Assembly (NCBI RefSeq): GCF_001509405.1
Contig: NZ_CP011502.1
Location: 1,798,001-1,862,000 of the forward strand
DNA: 64,000 bases
From: Aeromicrobium erythreum
GTDB taxonomy: Bacteria > Actinomycetota > Actinomycetes > Propionibacteriales > Nocardioidaceae
Reading direction: 5' to 3'
Each line of letters opens with the position of its first letter. Positions within the stretch are counted from its first letter, which is position 1. This document shows, piece after piece, positions 51,986 through 61,380 of the stretch. A model generated the notes under the pieces. It did no database searches and had not been told where the DNA came from. It was given only the letters and a program-made list of their open reading frames with translations. The translations under genes and the position numbers were made by a program.

Positions 51986-52542
51986 GCGTCGGTCACGCTG
52001 CCCGGCCACGGGTTCGCGTGGACGCGCACGCTGAACGGTCGCGCGTCGGGGTGATCGTCGTCCTCCACGGCCGTCAGGAGGTCCACGAGCTGCTCGGTGA
52101 GCGCGCGGGCCTGCTCCGGTCGCAGCCGCCGCACCCAGTCGCTCAGGGTCGAGGCGGCGCGCCACTCCTGGGGCAGCAGCGGGTACTCCTCGACGGCCCG
52201 CTGGAGCTGCTCGGCGTGCACGACCGCGACGGCCTGGCCGAACGCGTCGACCGCGGCGAGCTCGTCGGTGTCGCGGGGCGCGCTCGTCGACGTCGAGCGG
52301 TGCACGGCACGCCACCAGCGGGTCCGGGCGTCGCCGTCGCCCTCGGCCTCCTCGACGAACCCGTGCGCGGCGAGCTGCCGCAGGTGGTACGACGTCGCCC
52401 CCGAGGAGGTGCCGGTCCGGGCGGCCAGGCTGGTGGCCGTCGACGGTCCGTCGATGCGCAGCAGGCCCAGCAGCCGGAGCCGCAGGGGATGGCTCAGTGC
52501 GCGCAGGGCGTGGGCGGAGGGGACGACGACGGGCTCGGTCAC
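51982..52542 (-). CDS. ArsR-family (HTH_20) regulator of the adjacent transporter
   Basis: Predicted 186 aa, started at the GTG with TACGCT 6 nt upstream; a longer frame would begin upstream of the promoter. The winged helix is ALRALSHPLRLRLLGLL, TATSLAARTGTSSGATSYHLRQLAAHG (in part). No cysteine metal site is visible, so it probably senses an organic ligand. A large dyad lies directly upstream of its -10 box (52557-52590). Confidence 0.88.
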   Translation of the reverse strand: MTEPVVVPSAHALRALSHPLRLRLLGLLRIDGPSTATSLAARTGTSSGATSYHLRQLAAHGFVEEAEGDGDARTRWWRAVHRSTSTSAPRDTDELAAVDAFGQAVAVVHAEQLQRAVEEYPLLPQEWRAASTLSDWVRRLRPEQARALTEQLVDLLTAVEDDDHPDARPFSVRVHANPWPGSVTDA

Positions 52543-52556
52543 CCGGCCAGCGTAGA

Positions 52557-52590
52557 TCGCCAAGAGAGCTTTGCAAAGAGTTCTTGGCGA
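52557..52590. promoter_or_regulatory. Tandem operator for the ArsR regulator
   Basis: TCGCCAAGA (52557-52565) pairs with TCTTGGCGA (52582-52590), with TTTGCAAA at the centre. It can be read as two adjoining dyads, CCAAGA-gag-CTTTG and CAAAGA-gt-TCTTGG. It is just upstream of the ArsR -10 (52554-52549) and ends about 55 nt before the next gene on the other strand, so it may control both. Confidence 0.7.
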
Positions 52591-52646
52591 GATCGGGAGC
52601 GTCGTGACGGGTGGGCAACGGTGCGTCGTGCTCGTAGGGTCGGGAC

Positions 52647-53267
52647 ATGGCCCGCTACCTCGAGATCCACCCGCAGAACCCGCAGAGCCGCGCGGTCGAG
52701 CAGGCGACGTCGATCCTGCGCGACGGCGGCCTCGTCGCCTACCCGACGGACTCCGGCTACGCGCTCGGTGCCGCTCCCGGCAACCAGGAGGCCCTCGACC
52801 GGATCCGCAGCATCCGCCGGCTCGACGACAAGCACCACTTCACCCTCGTCTGCAAGGACTTCGCGCAGCTCGGGCAGCTCGTGCACCTGGACAACGCGAT
52901 CTTCCGCGCCGTCAAGAACGCCACGCCGGGCCCGTACACGTTCATCCTGCCCGGCACGCGCGAGGTCCCGCGTCGGCTGCTGCACCCGAAGAAGAAGACC
53001 GTCGGCGTGCGCATCCCCGACCACGTCGTGGTCCGGGCGCTGCTCGACTCGCTCGGCGAGCCGATCCTGTCGAGCACGCTGATCCTGCCGGGCGAGACCG
53101 AGCCGATGACGGAGGGCTGGCTGGTCAAGGAGGAGCTCGACCACCTCGTCGATGCTGTCGTCGAGTCCGGCGACGTCGTGGCCGAGCCGACCACGGTCGT
53201 GGACTTCGTCGACGGCGTGCCCGAGGTCGTGCGCGAGGGCGCGGGCGACCCGGACCGCTTCCGGTGA
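52647..53267 (+). CDS. YciO/YrdC/Sua5-family protein (threonylcarbamoyl-AMP synthase-like)
   Basis: Predicted 206 aa. TAGGGT lies 6 nt before the ATG (leaderless). The YrdC-like fold has GGLVAYPTDSGYALG, IRRLDDKHHFTLVCKDFAQLG (in part) and GPYTFILPGTREVPRR. It is closest to the YciO branch, whose role is less certain than Sua5/TsaC in tRNA t6A synthesis. Overlaps the next hydrolase by GTGA. Confidence 0.85.
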   Translation: MARYLEIHPQNPQSRAVEQATSILRDGGLVAYPTDSGYALGAAPGNQEALDRIRSIRRLDDKHHFTLVCKDFAQLGQLVHLDNAIFRAVKNATPGPYTFILPGTREVPRRLLHPKKKTVGVRIPDHVVVRALLDSLGEPILSSTLILPGETEPMTEGWLVKEELDHLVDAVVESGDVVAEPTTVVDFVDGVPEVVREGAGDPDRFR

Positions 53268-53989
53268 GCGCGTCCGCCGACCGGGACGCCACGTTCGTCC
53301 TGGTGCCCGGCGCCGGGGGCTCGCCGTGGTTCTGGAGCCGCGTGGTGCCCCTTCTTGAGGCGGCGGGGCACCAGGCCGTCGCGGTGGACCTGCCCGGGGA
53401 CGATCCCGACGTCGACCTGCAGGGCTACGTCGACCGCGTGGTGGACGCCGTGCGGACCGCGCGCGGCGACGGCCGAGTGGTGCTGGTCGGTCAGTCCTTC
53501 GGCGGTTTCAGCGCGTCGGCAGCGGCTCTCGTGGAGCCCGTCGACCTCCTCGTGCTGCTGAACGCGATGGTCCCGCGGCCGCGTGAGTCGGGCGCGCAAT
53601 GGTGGCGTGCCGTCGGGCAGGCCGCAGCCCGGCGCGACGCCGAGGCCGCGGCCGGACGCGACCCGTCGCGCCCGTTCGACGTGCTCGAGGTCTTCTTCCA
53701 CGACGCTCCCGAGGACGTGCTGGCCGAGGCCGCGGAGCACGACCGCCAGCAGACCGACCTCGCGTTCGGCTCCCCGTGGCCAGGTGAGCGCTGGCCCGAC
53801 GTGCCGACCCACGTGCTCGTCGCCGACGACGACCGGCTCTTCCCGCCGACCCTGCAAGGCCAGGTGGCGCGCGAGCGACTCGGCCTCGAGGCGACGTCGG
53901 TGCCGGGCGGGCACCTGAACGCCCTGACCCGTCCGCGGGAGCTCGTGGACGCGCTGGTGGCCTGTCTCAGCGCCGCCGCGCCGAGCTGA
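53264..53989 (+). CDS. Alpha/beta hydrolase
   Basis: Predicted 241 aa. FVLVPGAGGSPWFWSRV and the nucleophile elbow LVGQSFGGFSAS (about residue 75), acid in VADDDRLFP, histidine in VPGGHLNALTRP: a complete triad of the salicylate/plant-esterase-like type. Its 3' end overlaps the convergent MFS gene by 23 bp. Substrate unknown. Confidence 0.82.
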   Translation: MSASADRDATFVLVPGAGGSPWFWSRVVPLLEAAGHQAVAVDLPGDDPDVDLQGYVDRVVDAVRTARGDGRVVLVGQSFGGFSASAAALVEPVDLLVLLNAMVPRPRESGAQWWRAVGQAAARRDAEAAAGRDPSRPFDVLEVFFHDAPEDVLAEAAEHDRQQTDLAFGSPWPGERWPDVPTHVLVADDDRLFPPTLQGQVARERLGLEATSVPGGHLNALTRPRELVDALVACLSAAAPS

Positions 53990-55139
53990 GGACGAGCGGC
54001 GCCGTCGCGGCCAGCAGGACCGCGAGCAGGAGCATGGCCGGGGTGCCGGGCAGCCACGAGAGCAGCAGCGTCCCAAGGTAGGGGGCGGCGAAGCCGAGGT
54101 ACGTGAGGCTGTAGAAGACGGCGGTCACCGTGGCCAGGTCGGCCGGCTGCGCCACCTCCTCGACCGTCGCCAGCCCGGCGACGAGGATCCAGCCGTACGC
54201 GGCTCCGAGCCCGACGGCCGCGAGGACGGTGAGCGCGCCCCACCCGGTCAGCGAGGCGAGCGTGGCGACGAGGAAGCCGACGACGCCGGCACCCACCCCC
54301 AGGAGGACCGTGGTGCGCGGGGTGCGGCGGCGACCGAGGGGCTGGACGAGGACGCCGGTCCAGAGCGTCAGAGCCACGAGCGCGCCGCCGACGGCGACGT
54401 TGGGGCCGGGGACGGGCGCGACCTGGGGCACCGTCGCGAACGCCAGCGTCGCGCACCCGAACACCCAGGGCGCGGTGAACAGCGTGCGCCGCACGAAGGC
54501 GGGGGAGCGCAGCGCGTGCGCGACACGCCCCGTCTCGGCGTCGAGCGGGTCGTGGTGCGCGCGCACAGGCTCGGGTGCGTTCCAGGCGAACCCGGCAACG
54601 AGCACCGTGAGGACGAGGTGCGGGACGTAGGGCAGCAGCAGGGGGTGCGGCAGCCACTGGGCCATCAACCCCGTGACGAGCGGGCCGGTGCCGAAGCCGG
54701 CCGACAGGGCGATCGCCGCGCGTCGTGCGCCCGTGCCGGCCGGTCCGGTCGAGAGCTCCTTGACCCAGGCGGTCCCGGGCGCGAACGCCGCACCCGACGC
54801 AATGCCGGCGAGCAGGCGACCCAGCAGGAGCAGCAGGAGGCTGTGGCCGCCGAGCAGCAGCACCACGGTGGCGACGAACGAGAGCACGAGCACCGGCCGC
54901 ATGACGCGGCGTCGGCCGAGCCGGTCCGAGACGGGCGCGACGAGCAGCAGCGTCGGGATGAGACCGACGGCGTACGCCCCGAACAGCAGCGTGACCTCCG
55001 CGGCGGTCGCGCCGTCCTCGACGCGGTAGACGGGCAGCAGCGCCGCGAACTGGTTGGCGCCCCAGCCGACGGCGAAGAGCGACAGCGCCGGCGCCGGCCA
55101 CGACCGGGAGGCACGCTGGACGGGTCCGGGAGGCAGCAC
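53967..55139 (-). CDS. MFS transporter
   Basis: Predicted 390 aa from the GTG with TACAGT 6 nt upstream (leaderless); the longer frame extends into the glycosylase gene region and is rejected. Twelve helices; motif A is LVAPVSDRLGRRRVMRPVL. FAPGTAWVKELS (helix 5 area) is typical of sugar- or drug-type MFS. 3' overlap of 23 bp with the hydrolase on the other strand. Confidence 0.85.
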   Translation of the reverse strand: MLPPGPVQRASRSWPAPALSLFAVGWGANQFAALLPVYRVEDGATAAEVTLLFGAYAVGLIPTLLLVAPVSDRLGRRRVMRPVLVLSFVATVVLLLGGHSLLLLLLGRLLAGIASGAAFAPGTAWVKELSTGPAGTGARRAAIALSAGFGTGPLVTGLMAQWLPHPLLLPYVPHLVLTVLVAGFAWNAPEPVRAHHDPLDAETGRVAHALRSPAFVRRTLFTAPWVFGCATLAFATVPQVAPVPGPNVAVGGALVALTLWTGVLVQPLGRRRTPRTTVLLGVGAGVVGFLVATLASLTGWGALTVLAAVGLGAAYGWILVAGLATVEEVAQPADLATVTAVFYSLTYLGFAAPYLGTLLLSWLPGTPAMLLLAVLLAATAPLVLSSARRR

Positions 55140-55165
55140 GCGCCCACTGTAGGAGCGGGCGCCCC

Positions 55166-56095
55166 CTACCGCCCGCGGTGGTCGACGCGTGACATGCGCG
55201 CCCCGCGCCGCTCGACCTGCACGTGCGGACTGAGCTGCATGAGCCGCAGCGCGACGAAGCGGTGGGGACGGAAGGGCTCGAGCACGAAGGCGACCTCGTC
55301 GTCGTGCTCGAGCCGGCGCCCGAGCAGGGCCGTGCCGACCGTGCTGGCGAGGTGGTAGTCCCCGAAGGGGACGGCGTCGGTGTCGCCGAACGCGCGCGAG
55401 CCGACCTCGGCAGCCGTCCAGACGCCGATGCCGGGGATGCTGCGCAGCCCGCGGTAGGCGCCGAGGAGGTCGTGCGGGCCGAGCCGCTCGAGCGCGTCGG
55501 CCATCCGGGTGGCGACCTGCGCCGTGCGGTAGCGCTTCGGGTCGACGCCGCAGTGGTGCCACGACCACGAGGGCAGCGCCGCCCAGGCGGCACCCGTGAG
55601 CGGGACGCGCATGCCCGCGGGCGCCGGACCGGGCGCGGGCTCCCCGTGCCGGTGCAGCAGCTGGCGCCACGACAGGAACGCGTCGGCGCCGAGCACCTTC
55701 TGCTCGATGATCGCGGGGACCAGCGCACCGACGACGTCGCCGGTGGACGGCACCCGGAGCCCCGGGAAGCGCCGTCGCGCGTCAGCCACGACCGGGTGGG
55801 CGAGCGGCAGGTCGTCGACCGGCCGCCCGACGAGCCGGGGCAGCATCTCGGCCTGGTGCTCCGCGCCGGGGCCCCACGCCTGCAGGTGGACGGCCGTGGG
55901 TCCGACCTGGCGCAGCAGCGTGGTGGCGGGGCCGTCGGGGGTCCGCACGACGCGCCAGTGGTCGTCGCCGATGCGTCGGTACGCCGGGTCGGCAGGGCCG
56001 CGACGCAGGGTCGAGAGCGTGCGGCGCAGGTCGAGCGGCGCGCCGTCGTCGTGCGTGCGCTGCGCGTCGGGCTCCCTCGCACCGGGCTCAGCCAC
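55166..56095 (-). CDS. HhH-GPD DNA glycosylase (AlkA-like)
   Basis: Predicted 309 aa. The helix-hairpin-helix reads LRSIPGIGVWTAAEV, followed by DAVPFGDYHLAST, where the aspartate of FGD is in the GPD catalytic position. IIEQKVLGADAFLSWRQLL is the usual AlkA helix. It removes alkylated bases. Overlaps the upstream DUF1992 gene by 8 bp. Second alkyl-glycosylase of the window. Confidence 0.9.
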   Translation of the reverse strand: MAEPGAREPDAQRTHDDGAPLDLRRTLSTLRRGPADPAYRRIGDDHWRVVRTPDGPATTLLRQVGPTAVHLQAWGPGAEHQAEMLPRLVGRPVDDLPLAHPVVADARRRFPGLRVPSTGDVVGALVPAIIEQKVLGADAFLSWRQLLHRHGEPAPGPAPAGMRVPLTGAAWAALPSWSWHHCGVDPKRYRTAQVATRMADALERLGPHDLLGAYRGLRSIPGIGVWTAAEVGSRAFGDTDAVPFGDYHLASTVGTALLGRRLEHDDEVAFVLEPFRPHRFVALRLMQLSPHVQVERRGARMSRVDHRGR

Positions 56096-56636
56096 GGGGC
56101 GCCCGCCGCTGCCACCAGCGTCGTCGAGGCGGCGGGGGAGAGGTGCGCGCGGCGGCCCGGGCGCGCAGACGCTCGCGCCACGCGGCGACCTCCTCCTCGA
56201 CGTCGCGCAGGGGGGTGATGACGGGCGGTCCGCCCTGGAGCTGACGTCGGGCCTCGACGACCCGCCGGTTGAAGTCGGTCAGGAGGTCGCGGACGTGGGT
56301 CTCCGAGCCCGAGGTGTCGAGCAGGTCGTCGAGCTCGGCGTCCTCGCGTCGCAGCGCGAGCGCCGGCGGCAGGACGCCGGAGACGTTCTCGCGCTCCATC
56401 AGCTGCTTGAGCCACCAGTCGGGGTCGTGGCGGTAGACCCGCGCCGGGAGCGGCTTGCCCGCCAGCGCCAGGTCGTCGAACTCGCCCCGGGCCATCGCGG
56501 CCCGGATCTGACCGTCGACGTAGAGGGTCTGGTCCTCGGGACGACGTCCGCGCTCGGGGCGCGACGGCGTCTCCTCGGGCGCGGGGTCGTCGCCGAGCCG
56601 GTAGTGCGCCGCCCGGCGGCGGGGGTCGTCGGCCAT
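56088..56636 (-). CDS. DUF1992 (DnaJ-C28-like) protein
   Basis: Predicted 182 aa, AGGAGG before the ATG. The DUF1992 core is YVDGQIRAAMARGEFDDLA, LAGKPLPARVYRHDPDWWLKQLM (in part) and ENVSGVLPPALALRRE. A basic tail (RRRWWQRRAPRG) follows. Function is unknown across bacteria. Overlaps the glycosylase gene. Confidence 0.85.
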   Translation of the reverse strand: MADDPRRRAAHYRLGDDPAPEETPSRPERGRRPEDQTLYVDGQIRAAMARGEFDDLALAGKPLPARVYRHDPDWWLKQLMERENVSGVLPPALALRREDAELDDLLDTSGSETHVRDLLTDFNRRVVEARRQLQGGPPVITPLRDVEEEVAAWRERLRARAAARTSPPPPRRRWWQRRAPRG

Positions 56637-56719
56637 CGTTCCTCCTGGCTCCACCGTAGCCAGGAGGGACGACATCGGCCGCTCGGTCACCCTTTCGTCG
56701 ACCCTTTCAGTCGACCCCC

Positions 56720-58240
56720 TCAGTCGACATCGTCGTCGACCCAGTCGAGGGTCTTGGTGACGGCCTTCTTCCAGCTGCGGTAGTACTTCTCGCGCTGGTC
56801 CTCGGACATCTGCGGCGTCCACCGCTTGTCCTCGCCCCAGTTGGCGCGCAGGTCGTCCTCGTTCTGCCAGTAGTCGACGGCGAGCCCGGCGGCGTACGCG
56901 GCACCGAGCGCGGTGGTCTCGGCGACCTTCGGGCGCACGACGTCGACGCCGAGGATGTCGGCCTGGAACTGCATGAGGGTCTCGTTGACGACCATGCCGC
57001 CGTCGACGCGCAGCTCGGCGAGGGGGACGCCGGAGTCGGCGTTCATCGCGTCGAGCACCTCGCGGGTCTGGTACGCGGTGGACTCGAGCACGGCGCGGGC
57101 GATGTGGTTCTTGTTGACGTAGCGGGTCAGGCCCACGAGGGCGCCGCGGGCGTCGGGCCGCCAGTGCGGGGCGAACAGGCCGGAGAACGCGGGCACGAAG
57201 TAGGCGCCGCCGTTGTCGTCGACCTTCCGCGCCAGCTCCTCGATCTCGGGGGCGCCGGAGATGAGACCGAGGTTGTCGCGGACCCACTGCACGAGCGAAC
57301 CGGTGACGGCGATGGAGCCCTCGAGCGCGTAGACGGTCGGCTGATCGCCGATCTTGTAGCAGACCGTGGTGAGCAGCCCGTTCTCCGACGGGACGGCCTC
57401 GGTCCCGGTGTTCAGGAGCATGAAGTTGCCGGTGCCGTAGGTGTTCTTGGCCTCGCCCTTGGCCAGGCACGCCTGGCCGAACGTGGCGGCCTGCTGGTCG
57501 CCGAGGATGCCGGCGACGGGGGTGCCGCGCAGGATGCCCGGCTTGCACTCGCCGTAGACCTCCGAGCTCGAGCGGATCTCGGGCAGCATCGAGAGCGGGA
57601 TGCCCATGTCGGCGGCGATCTGCTCGTCCCACTCGAGGGTCTCGAGGTTCATCAGCATGGTGCGCGAGGCGTTGGTGACGTCGGTGACGTGCACGCCGTC
57701 GTTCTCCGCACCACCGGTGAGGTTCCACAGGACCCAGGTGTCCATCGTCCCGAACAGCAGCTCGCCGGCCTCGGCACGGTCCTTGACGCCGTCGACGTTC
57801 TCGAGGATCCACGTGACCTTCGGGCCGGCGAAGTAGGTGGCGAGGGGCAGGCCGACGGTCTCCTTGTAGCGGTCGGGGCCGGCGTCGCCGCCCAGGCGGT
57901 CGACGATCTTCTGGGTGCGGGTGTCCTGCCAGACGATGGCGTTGTACACGGGCTGGCCGGTGCTGCGGTCCCAGACGACGGCGGTCTCGCGCTGGTTGGT
58001 GATGCCGACGGCGGAGATGTTGCGGCTGTTGAAGTTCGCCTTGGCGAGCGCTCCGCCGATGACCCGCCGCGTGTTCTCCCAGATCTCCAGCGCGTCGTGC
58101 TCGACCCATCCGGCCCGGGGGAAGATCTGCTCGTGCTCGACCTGGTCGACCGCGACGACGGAGCCGCTGCGGTCGAAGATCATCGCGCGGGTGGAGGTCG
58201 TGCCCTGGTCGATCGCGAGGACGTACGTGTTGTCGGCCAT
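56720..58240 (-). CDS. glpK: Glycerol kinase
   Basis: Predicted 506 aa. Phosphorylates glycerol taken up by Glp[16 protein letters not shown] (phosphate 1), [30 protein letters not shown] and [24 protein letters not shown] are all present; family length is about 500. The glpF gene is 46 bp upstream in the same direction. No regulatory gene (glpR) is seen here. Confidence 0.97.
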   Translation of the reverse strand: MADNTYVLAIDQGTTSTRAMIFDRSGSVVAVDQVEHEQIFPRAGWVEHDALEIWENTRRVIGGALAKANFNSRNISAVGITNQRETAVVWDRSTGQPVYNAIVWQDTRTQKIVDRLGGDAGPDRYKETVGLPLATYFAGPKVTWILENVDGVKDRAEAGELLFGTMDTWVLWNLTGGAENDGVHVTDVTNASRTMLMNLETLEWDEQIAADMGIPLSMLPEIRSSSEVYGECKPGILRGTPVAGILGDQQAATFGQACLAKGEAKNTYGTGNFMLLNTGTEAVPSENGLLTTVCYKIGDQPTVYALEGSIAVTGSLVQWVRDNLGLISGAPEIEELARKVDDNGGAYFVPAFSGLFAPHWRPDARGALVGLTRYVNKNHIARAVLESTAYQTREVLDAMNADSGVPLAELRVDGGMVVNETLMQFQADILGVDVVRPKVAETTALGAAYAAGLAVDYWQNEDDLRANWGEDKRWTPQMSEDQREKYYRSWKKAVTKTLDWVDDDVD

Positions 58241-58286
58241 GCTCGGTTCTCGTTTCTGTGGTGCGGTCGGGTGGAGTTCGGTCAGG

Positions 58287-59009
58287 TCAGGCGTAGTTCG
58301 CGGCGGCGGCGAGCAGTCCTGCGAGGATGCCACCGACGACCGGTCCGACGACAGGGATCCAGGCGTAGGACCAGTTGCTGTCGCGCTTGCGTCGGATGGG
58401 CAGCAGCGTGTGGGCGATGCGGGGACCGAGGTCGCGCGCGGGGTTGATGGCGTAGCCGGTGGGGCCGCCGAGGCTCGCGCCGATGGCCACGACGAGCAGT
58501 GCCACGGCGAGCGGCCCGAGCCCACTGGGCGTCTTGCCGAACGCGATGATGACGAACACGAGCACGAAGGTGCCGATCACCTCGGTGAGGAGGTTCGAGC
58601 TGGTGCGTGGGATCTGCGGTGCGGTGCAGAAGACGCCGAGCTTGTCGTCGGGGTCGCTCTCCTCGGCGTCGAACTGGTCGCGGTAGGCGAGCCAGCAGAG
58701 CGTGGCTCCGAGGATGGCCCCGACGAGCTGCGCCGCGAGGTAGACCAGCACCTTGACGGCGGTGTCGCCGCCGAGGTCGTCACCCGAGGCGACGAGGCCG
58801 AGCGTGACGGCGGGGTTGAGGTGGGCGCCGGACTGGTAGGCCACGTACACGCCCGCGAAGACGGCGAGTCCCCAGCCGATGGTGATCATGAGCGGTCCGC
58901 CGCCGTGCCCGTTGGTCCGGGCGAGCACCACGTTGGCGACGACGCCGCAGCCGAGCAGCAGCAAGGTGGCCGTGCCCATCAGCTCGGGCAGGAAGATCCC
59001 GGTCAGCAT
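58287..59009 (-). CDS. glpF: Glycerol uptake facilitator (aquaglyceroporin)
   Basis: Predicted 240 aa MIP channel with six helices and two NPA loops: [13 protein letters not shown] and [13 protein letters not shown]; the Asp after the second NPAR is the mark of glycerol facilitators rather than water-only pores. The internal loop ([15 protein letters not shown]) is acidic. Operon with glpK. Confidence 0.95.
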   Translation of the reverse strand: MLTGIFLPELMGTATLLLLGCGVVANVVLARTNGHGGGPLMITIGWGLAVFAGVYVAYQSGAHLNPAVTLGLVASGDDLGGDTAVKVLVYLAAQLVGAILGATLCWLAYRDQFDAEESDPDDKLGVFCTAPQIPRTSSNLLTEVIGTFVLVFVIIAFGKTPSGLGPLAVALLVVAIGASLGGPTGYAINPARDLGPRIAHTLLPIRRKRDSNWSYAWIPVVGPVVGGILAGLLAAAANYA

Positions 59010-59108
59010 GTTTCCCCCCGGGCCCGGCTCGTCGCCCGTCGCCCGCCCGGTGCGGACGTCCCTGGAAGGCTGAGCGTCGGACCCGTCGTCAGGCTAGCGT
59101 GACGGTGG

Positions 59109-59642
59109 TCACACGGCGACGGCGGGTGAGGGCGCCGAGGAGGAGGCCGGTGTGGGGACCCAGAAGCGCTGCTCGCCCTCGTGGTTGATCCCGTCGGGGA
59201 CGCCGCCGTTCTTCTCCACGACGCGTCGGGAGGCGTGGTTGACGGGGGAGACGGTGAGCAGCGCGGGGGAGATGCCGAGGGCTCCGACCTTCACGAGTGC
59301 CTGGCGGAGCATCTCGGTGGCGTGTCCCTGGCCCTGCCAGGGGCTGACCACGTGGTAGCCGATGTGGCCTCCGCCCTGGTCGGCGATGAGCCGGTGCCGG
59401 ATGACGAGGCTGCCGAGGTAGAAGTCGCCGGAGACGAACCAGAAGACCTCCGAGGGGACGCCCCATCGCTCGCGCACGCCGATGCGTTCCGCGACGAAGG
59501 CGTCGAAGTCGCGGCTGGCGACGGCGAGCCACTCGGTGCTGGCGCCACGGTCCTTCATGTCGGCCATCTCGCCGACCAGGTAGGTGGCACGCACGGCCGC
59601 CGTCGGCGCCACCAGGGTGGGCGGATCGGTGAGCGTGATCAT
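59109..59642 (-). CDS. GNAT-family N-acetyltransferase
   Basis: Predicted 177 aa. The acetyl-CoA site is YHVVSPWQGQGHATEMLRQ (about residues 97-115), and NHASRRVVEKNGG is the following conserved helix, typical of RimJ/RimL-like GNATs. Its -10 box TAGGCT begins with the TAG stop codon of the upstream HNH gene and is 6 nt from the ATG, so it is transcribed separately and leaderless. Confidence 0.88.
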   Translation of the reverse strand: MITLTDPPTLVAPTAAVRATYLVGEMADMKDRGASTEWLAVASRDFDAFVAERIGVRERWGVPSEVFWFVSGDFYLGSLVIRHRLIADQGGGHIGYHVVSPWQGQGHATEMLRQALVKVGALGISPALLTVSPVNHASRRVVEKNGGVPDGINHEGEQRFWVPTPASSSAPSPAVAV

Positions 59643-59651
59643 GGGGGCAGC

Positions 59652-61007
59652 CTACGGCGCCTGTGCGGCGCGCCTCCCGGGTCCGCCTCGACGCCGGTGC
59701 TCGACGATGTGGCGCGGGTCGACGTGATGGATCTCGACGAACTGGATGGTGCGGGGGCGTCGGGTCCAGGCGCGGGTGAAGGCGGTCTCGGCGGGCAGGG
59801 TGCGGGTGGGCAGGTGCCAGTGGGCGTTGCCGTCCTCGTCGTGGCTGACGGTGAGTGCTCCTCGGGTCTTGAGTCCGTGGTGGGGTGGGCAGCGGTGGTG
59901 CAGGTTGCCCGCGACGGTGGGTCCGCGCTGCTGGCCGGGTGGTTGTCCTGGTGGTGGGTGGGGGTCGTAGGGGATCTGGTGGTCCACGTCGCAGGCGAGG
60001 GCGGGTCGGGTGCAACCAGGGACGTCGCAGGTCCCGTCGATGAGGTTGAGTGCCCTGCGGAGGGGTTGGGTGGGGAAGCGGCCCAGCTCGGTGACGTCGA
60101 GGATCCCGCCGTTCTCGTCGGTCAACAACCGCGAGAACAGGGTTCCCTCTTGACTGGCGAGCTCGGCGAGCAGGGCGGGGTCGAGGACGTGCTGCCCATC
60201 AGCGGAGACGCCCGGCTCACTCGACAGGCCGAGGAGGGTGGCCAGGGAGACAGTGATCCCGACGTGGAACCGGCCGCGGCCCGAGGCGCTGACCGGCGCG
60301 TGGTCAGCGGTGTCGGTCTCGTCCTTGTGCAGGAGGGTGTGGACGAGGGCGTCGGCGCGGGCCTGCGCCAACGTCCGGTCATCGTCAGTGGTGGCATGGC
60401 GGGAGGCTTTCGCGGCCAGGGTCAGGTCACGCTCGACCAGGAGCGCGTCAGCCGTGGGGATGAGGGCCTGCAGCAGGCTCATCCCGTCATCCAGGGCGGT
60501 GATGGTGACGGTGCGGTCCGCGTGGGCGGCCTTGCGGCGTTCGATCGCACGGTCGGGCTCGACCCGGACCAGGAACCGGCGCAGCCACCCCTTCAACTGA
60601 CCCAATGTGTGGCTGGTGGCGTAGGCGAGCACGGTCTCGTCCAACCGGGCGAGGTTCTGCGGTGCATGCAGCTTCCAGGCGGTCGAGGCGATCTCGCGGG
60701 CCTTGGCCCGGTCGACCTCACCCCGCACGTGAGCCGCCCACACGGTCGGCAGGTCCATCACCAGGGTGCGGGTGGCCGAGACCAGGTTGGCCACGAACCC
60801 CTGCGCCACGTGGAGCTCGACCGCGACCTCCAGGATCGCGACCTGCCGGGCGTCCTCGACCTGACGAGCGCTCAACCCTTGGGCGAGGGCGTCGGTGCGG
60901 CGGGTCTCCACGAACCGCAGCACCGCCCGAGCCTGCTCCGCCTCACCAGCCCACACCCGCGCCGACGCGGCTGCCGCGTCGGCCAGGAGGGTGTCGGTGG
61001 GGTTCAT
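59652..61007 (-). CDS. DUF222/HNH endonuclease-domain protein (13E12 family)
   Basis: Predicted 451 aa. The DUF222 domain covers about residues 30-310 (SARQVEDARQVAILEVAVEL; RTVTITALDDGMSLLQALI). The HNH domain follows with CDVPGCTRPALACDVDHQIP and TVAGNLHHRCPPHHGLKT: two CxxC-like pairs and the H-N-H residues. TAGGTT lies 6 nt before the ATG. This family is multicopy in actinobacteria, resembles M. tuberculosis 13E12 repeats, and is often found beside dispersed repeats, as here. Role unknown. Confidence 0.93.
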   Translation of the reverse strand: MNPTDTLLADAAAASARVWAGEAEQARAVLRFVETRRTDALAQGLSARQVEDARQVAILEVAVELHVAQGFVANLVSATRTLVMDLPTVWAAHVRGEVDRAKAREIASTAWKLHAPQNLARLDETVLAYATSHTLGQLKGWLRRFLVRVEPDRAIERRKAAHADRTVTITALDDGMSLLQALIPTADALLVERDLTLAAKASRHATTDDDRTLAQARADALVHTLLHKDETDTADHAPVSASGRGRFHVGITVSLATLLGLSSEPGVSADGQHVLDPALLAELASQEGTLFSRLLTDENGGILDVTELGRFPTQPLRRALNLIDGTCDVPGCTRPALACDVDHQIPYDPHPPPGQPPGQQRGPTVAGNLHHRCPPHHGLKTRGALTVSHDEDGNAHWHLPTRTLPAETAFTRAWTRRPRTIQFVEIHHVDPRHIVEHRRRGGPGRRAAQAP

Positions 61008-61104
61008 GTCTCCAACCTAGAGACCCCCTCCGACACCCCCCTCCAGCCCGGAAAACCCCTGTGGACAGTGGAGTTTCTGCTGGTTCGCGCGGGGCCGTTG
61101 CCGG

Positions 61105-61225
61105 GTGGTCTCGATACGTCCGAGCCTCGCAAGCTCGCTCGGACTACTCGACCAGCGGAACGTGTCGCTGGTCGAGTAGTCGGTCCCGGCGAGGGACGAG
61201 CCCGGGGCCGACGTATCGAGACCAC
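61105..61225. repeat. 121-bp palindromic repeat with 16-bp terminal inverted repeats
   Basis: GTGGTCTCGATACGTC (61105-61120) is perfectly inverted at 61210-61225. Inside, CTACTCGACCAGCG (61144-61157) pairs with CGCTGGTCGAGTAG (61166-61179). This word family is a dispersed repeat I associate with Propionibacteriales intergenic regions. No ORF. It lies between DUF222-HNH and EamA genes. Confidence 0.9.
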
Positions 61226-61269
61226 TCCACGCTCTCGCTGGGGGTTGGCCCGCCCTGAGCCGTTGCCGG

Positions 61270-61380
61270 GTGGTCTCGATACGTCAGGACGTGCTCGCTG
61301 GCGCTCGCCGTCCTGACTACTCGACCAGCGGAACGTGTCGCTGATCGAGTAGCGCGGAGCCGCTACTCGACCAGCAGCGG
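61270..61380. repeat. Second copy of the palindromic repeat, running into the EamA gene end
   Basis: It starts with the same GTGGTCTCGATACGTC, preceded by GCCGTTGCCGG as in the first copy. AGGACG pairs with CGTCCT, then the same hairpin occurs (61317-61330 with 61339-61352, one mismatch). The words repeat once more at 61361-61380, where the reverse strand supplies the final codons CTGGTCGAG and the TAG stop of the EamA gene. Confidence 0.85.

Noticed and set aside
53967..55670. 567-aa version of the second MFS gene
   Set aside because: The extra N-terminus is antisense-like sequence over the glycosylase gene; a leaderless GTG with TACAGT at 6 nt explains the start.
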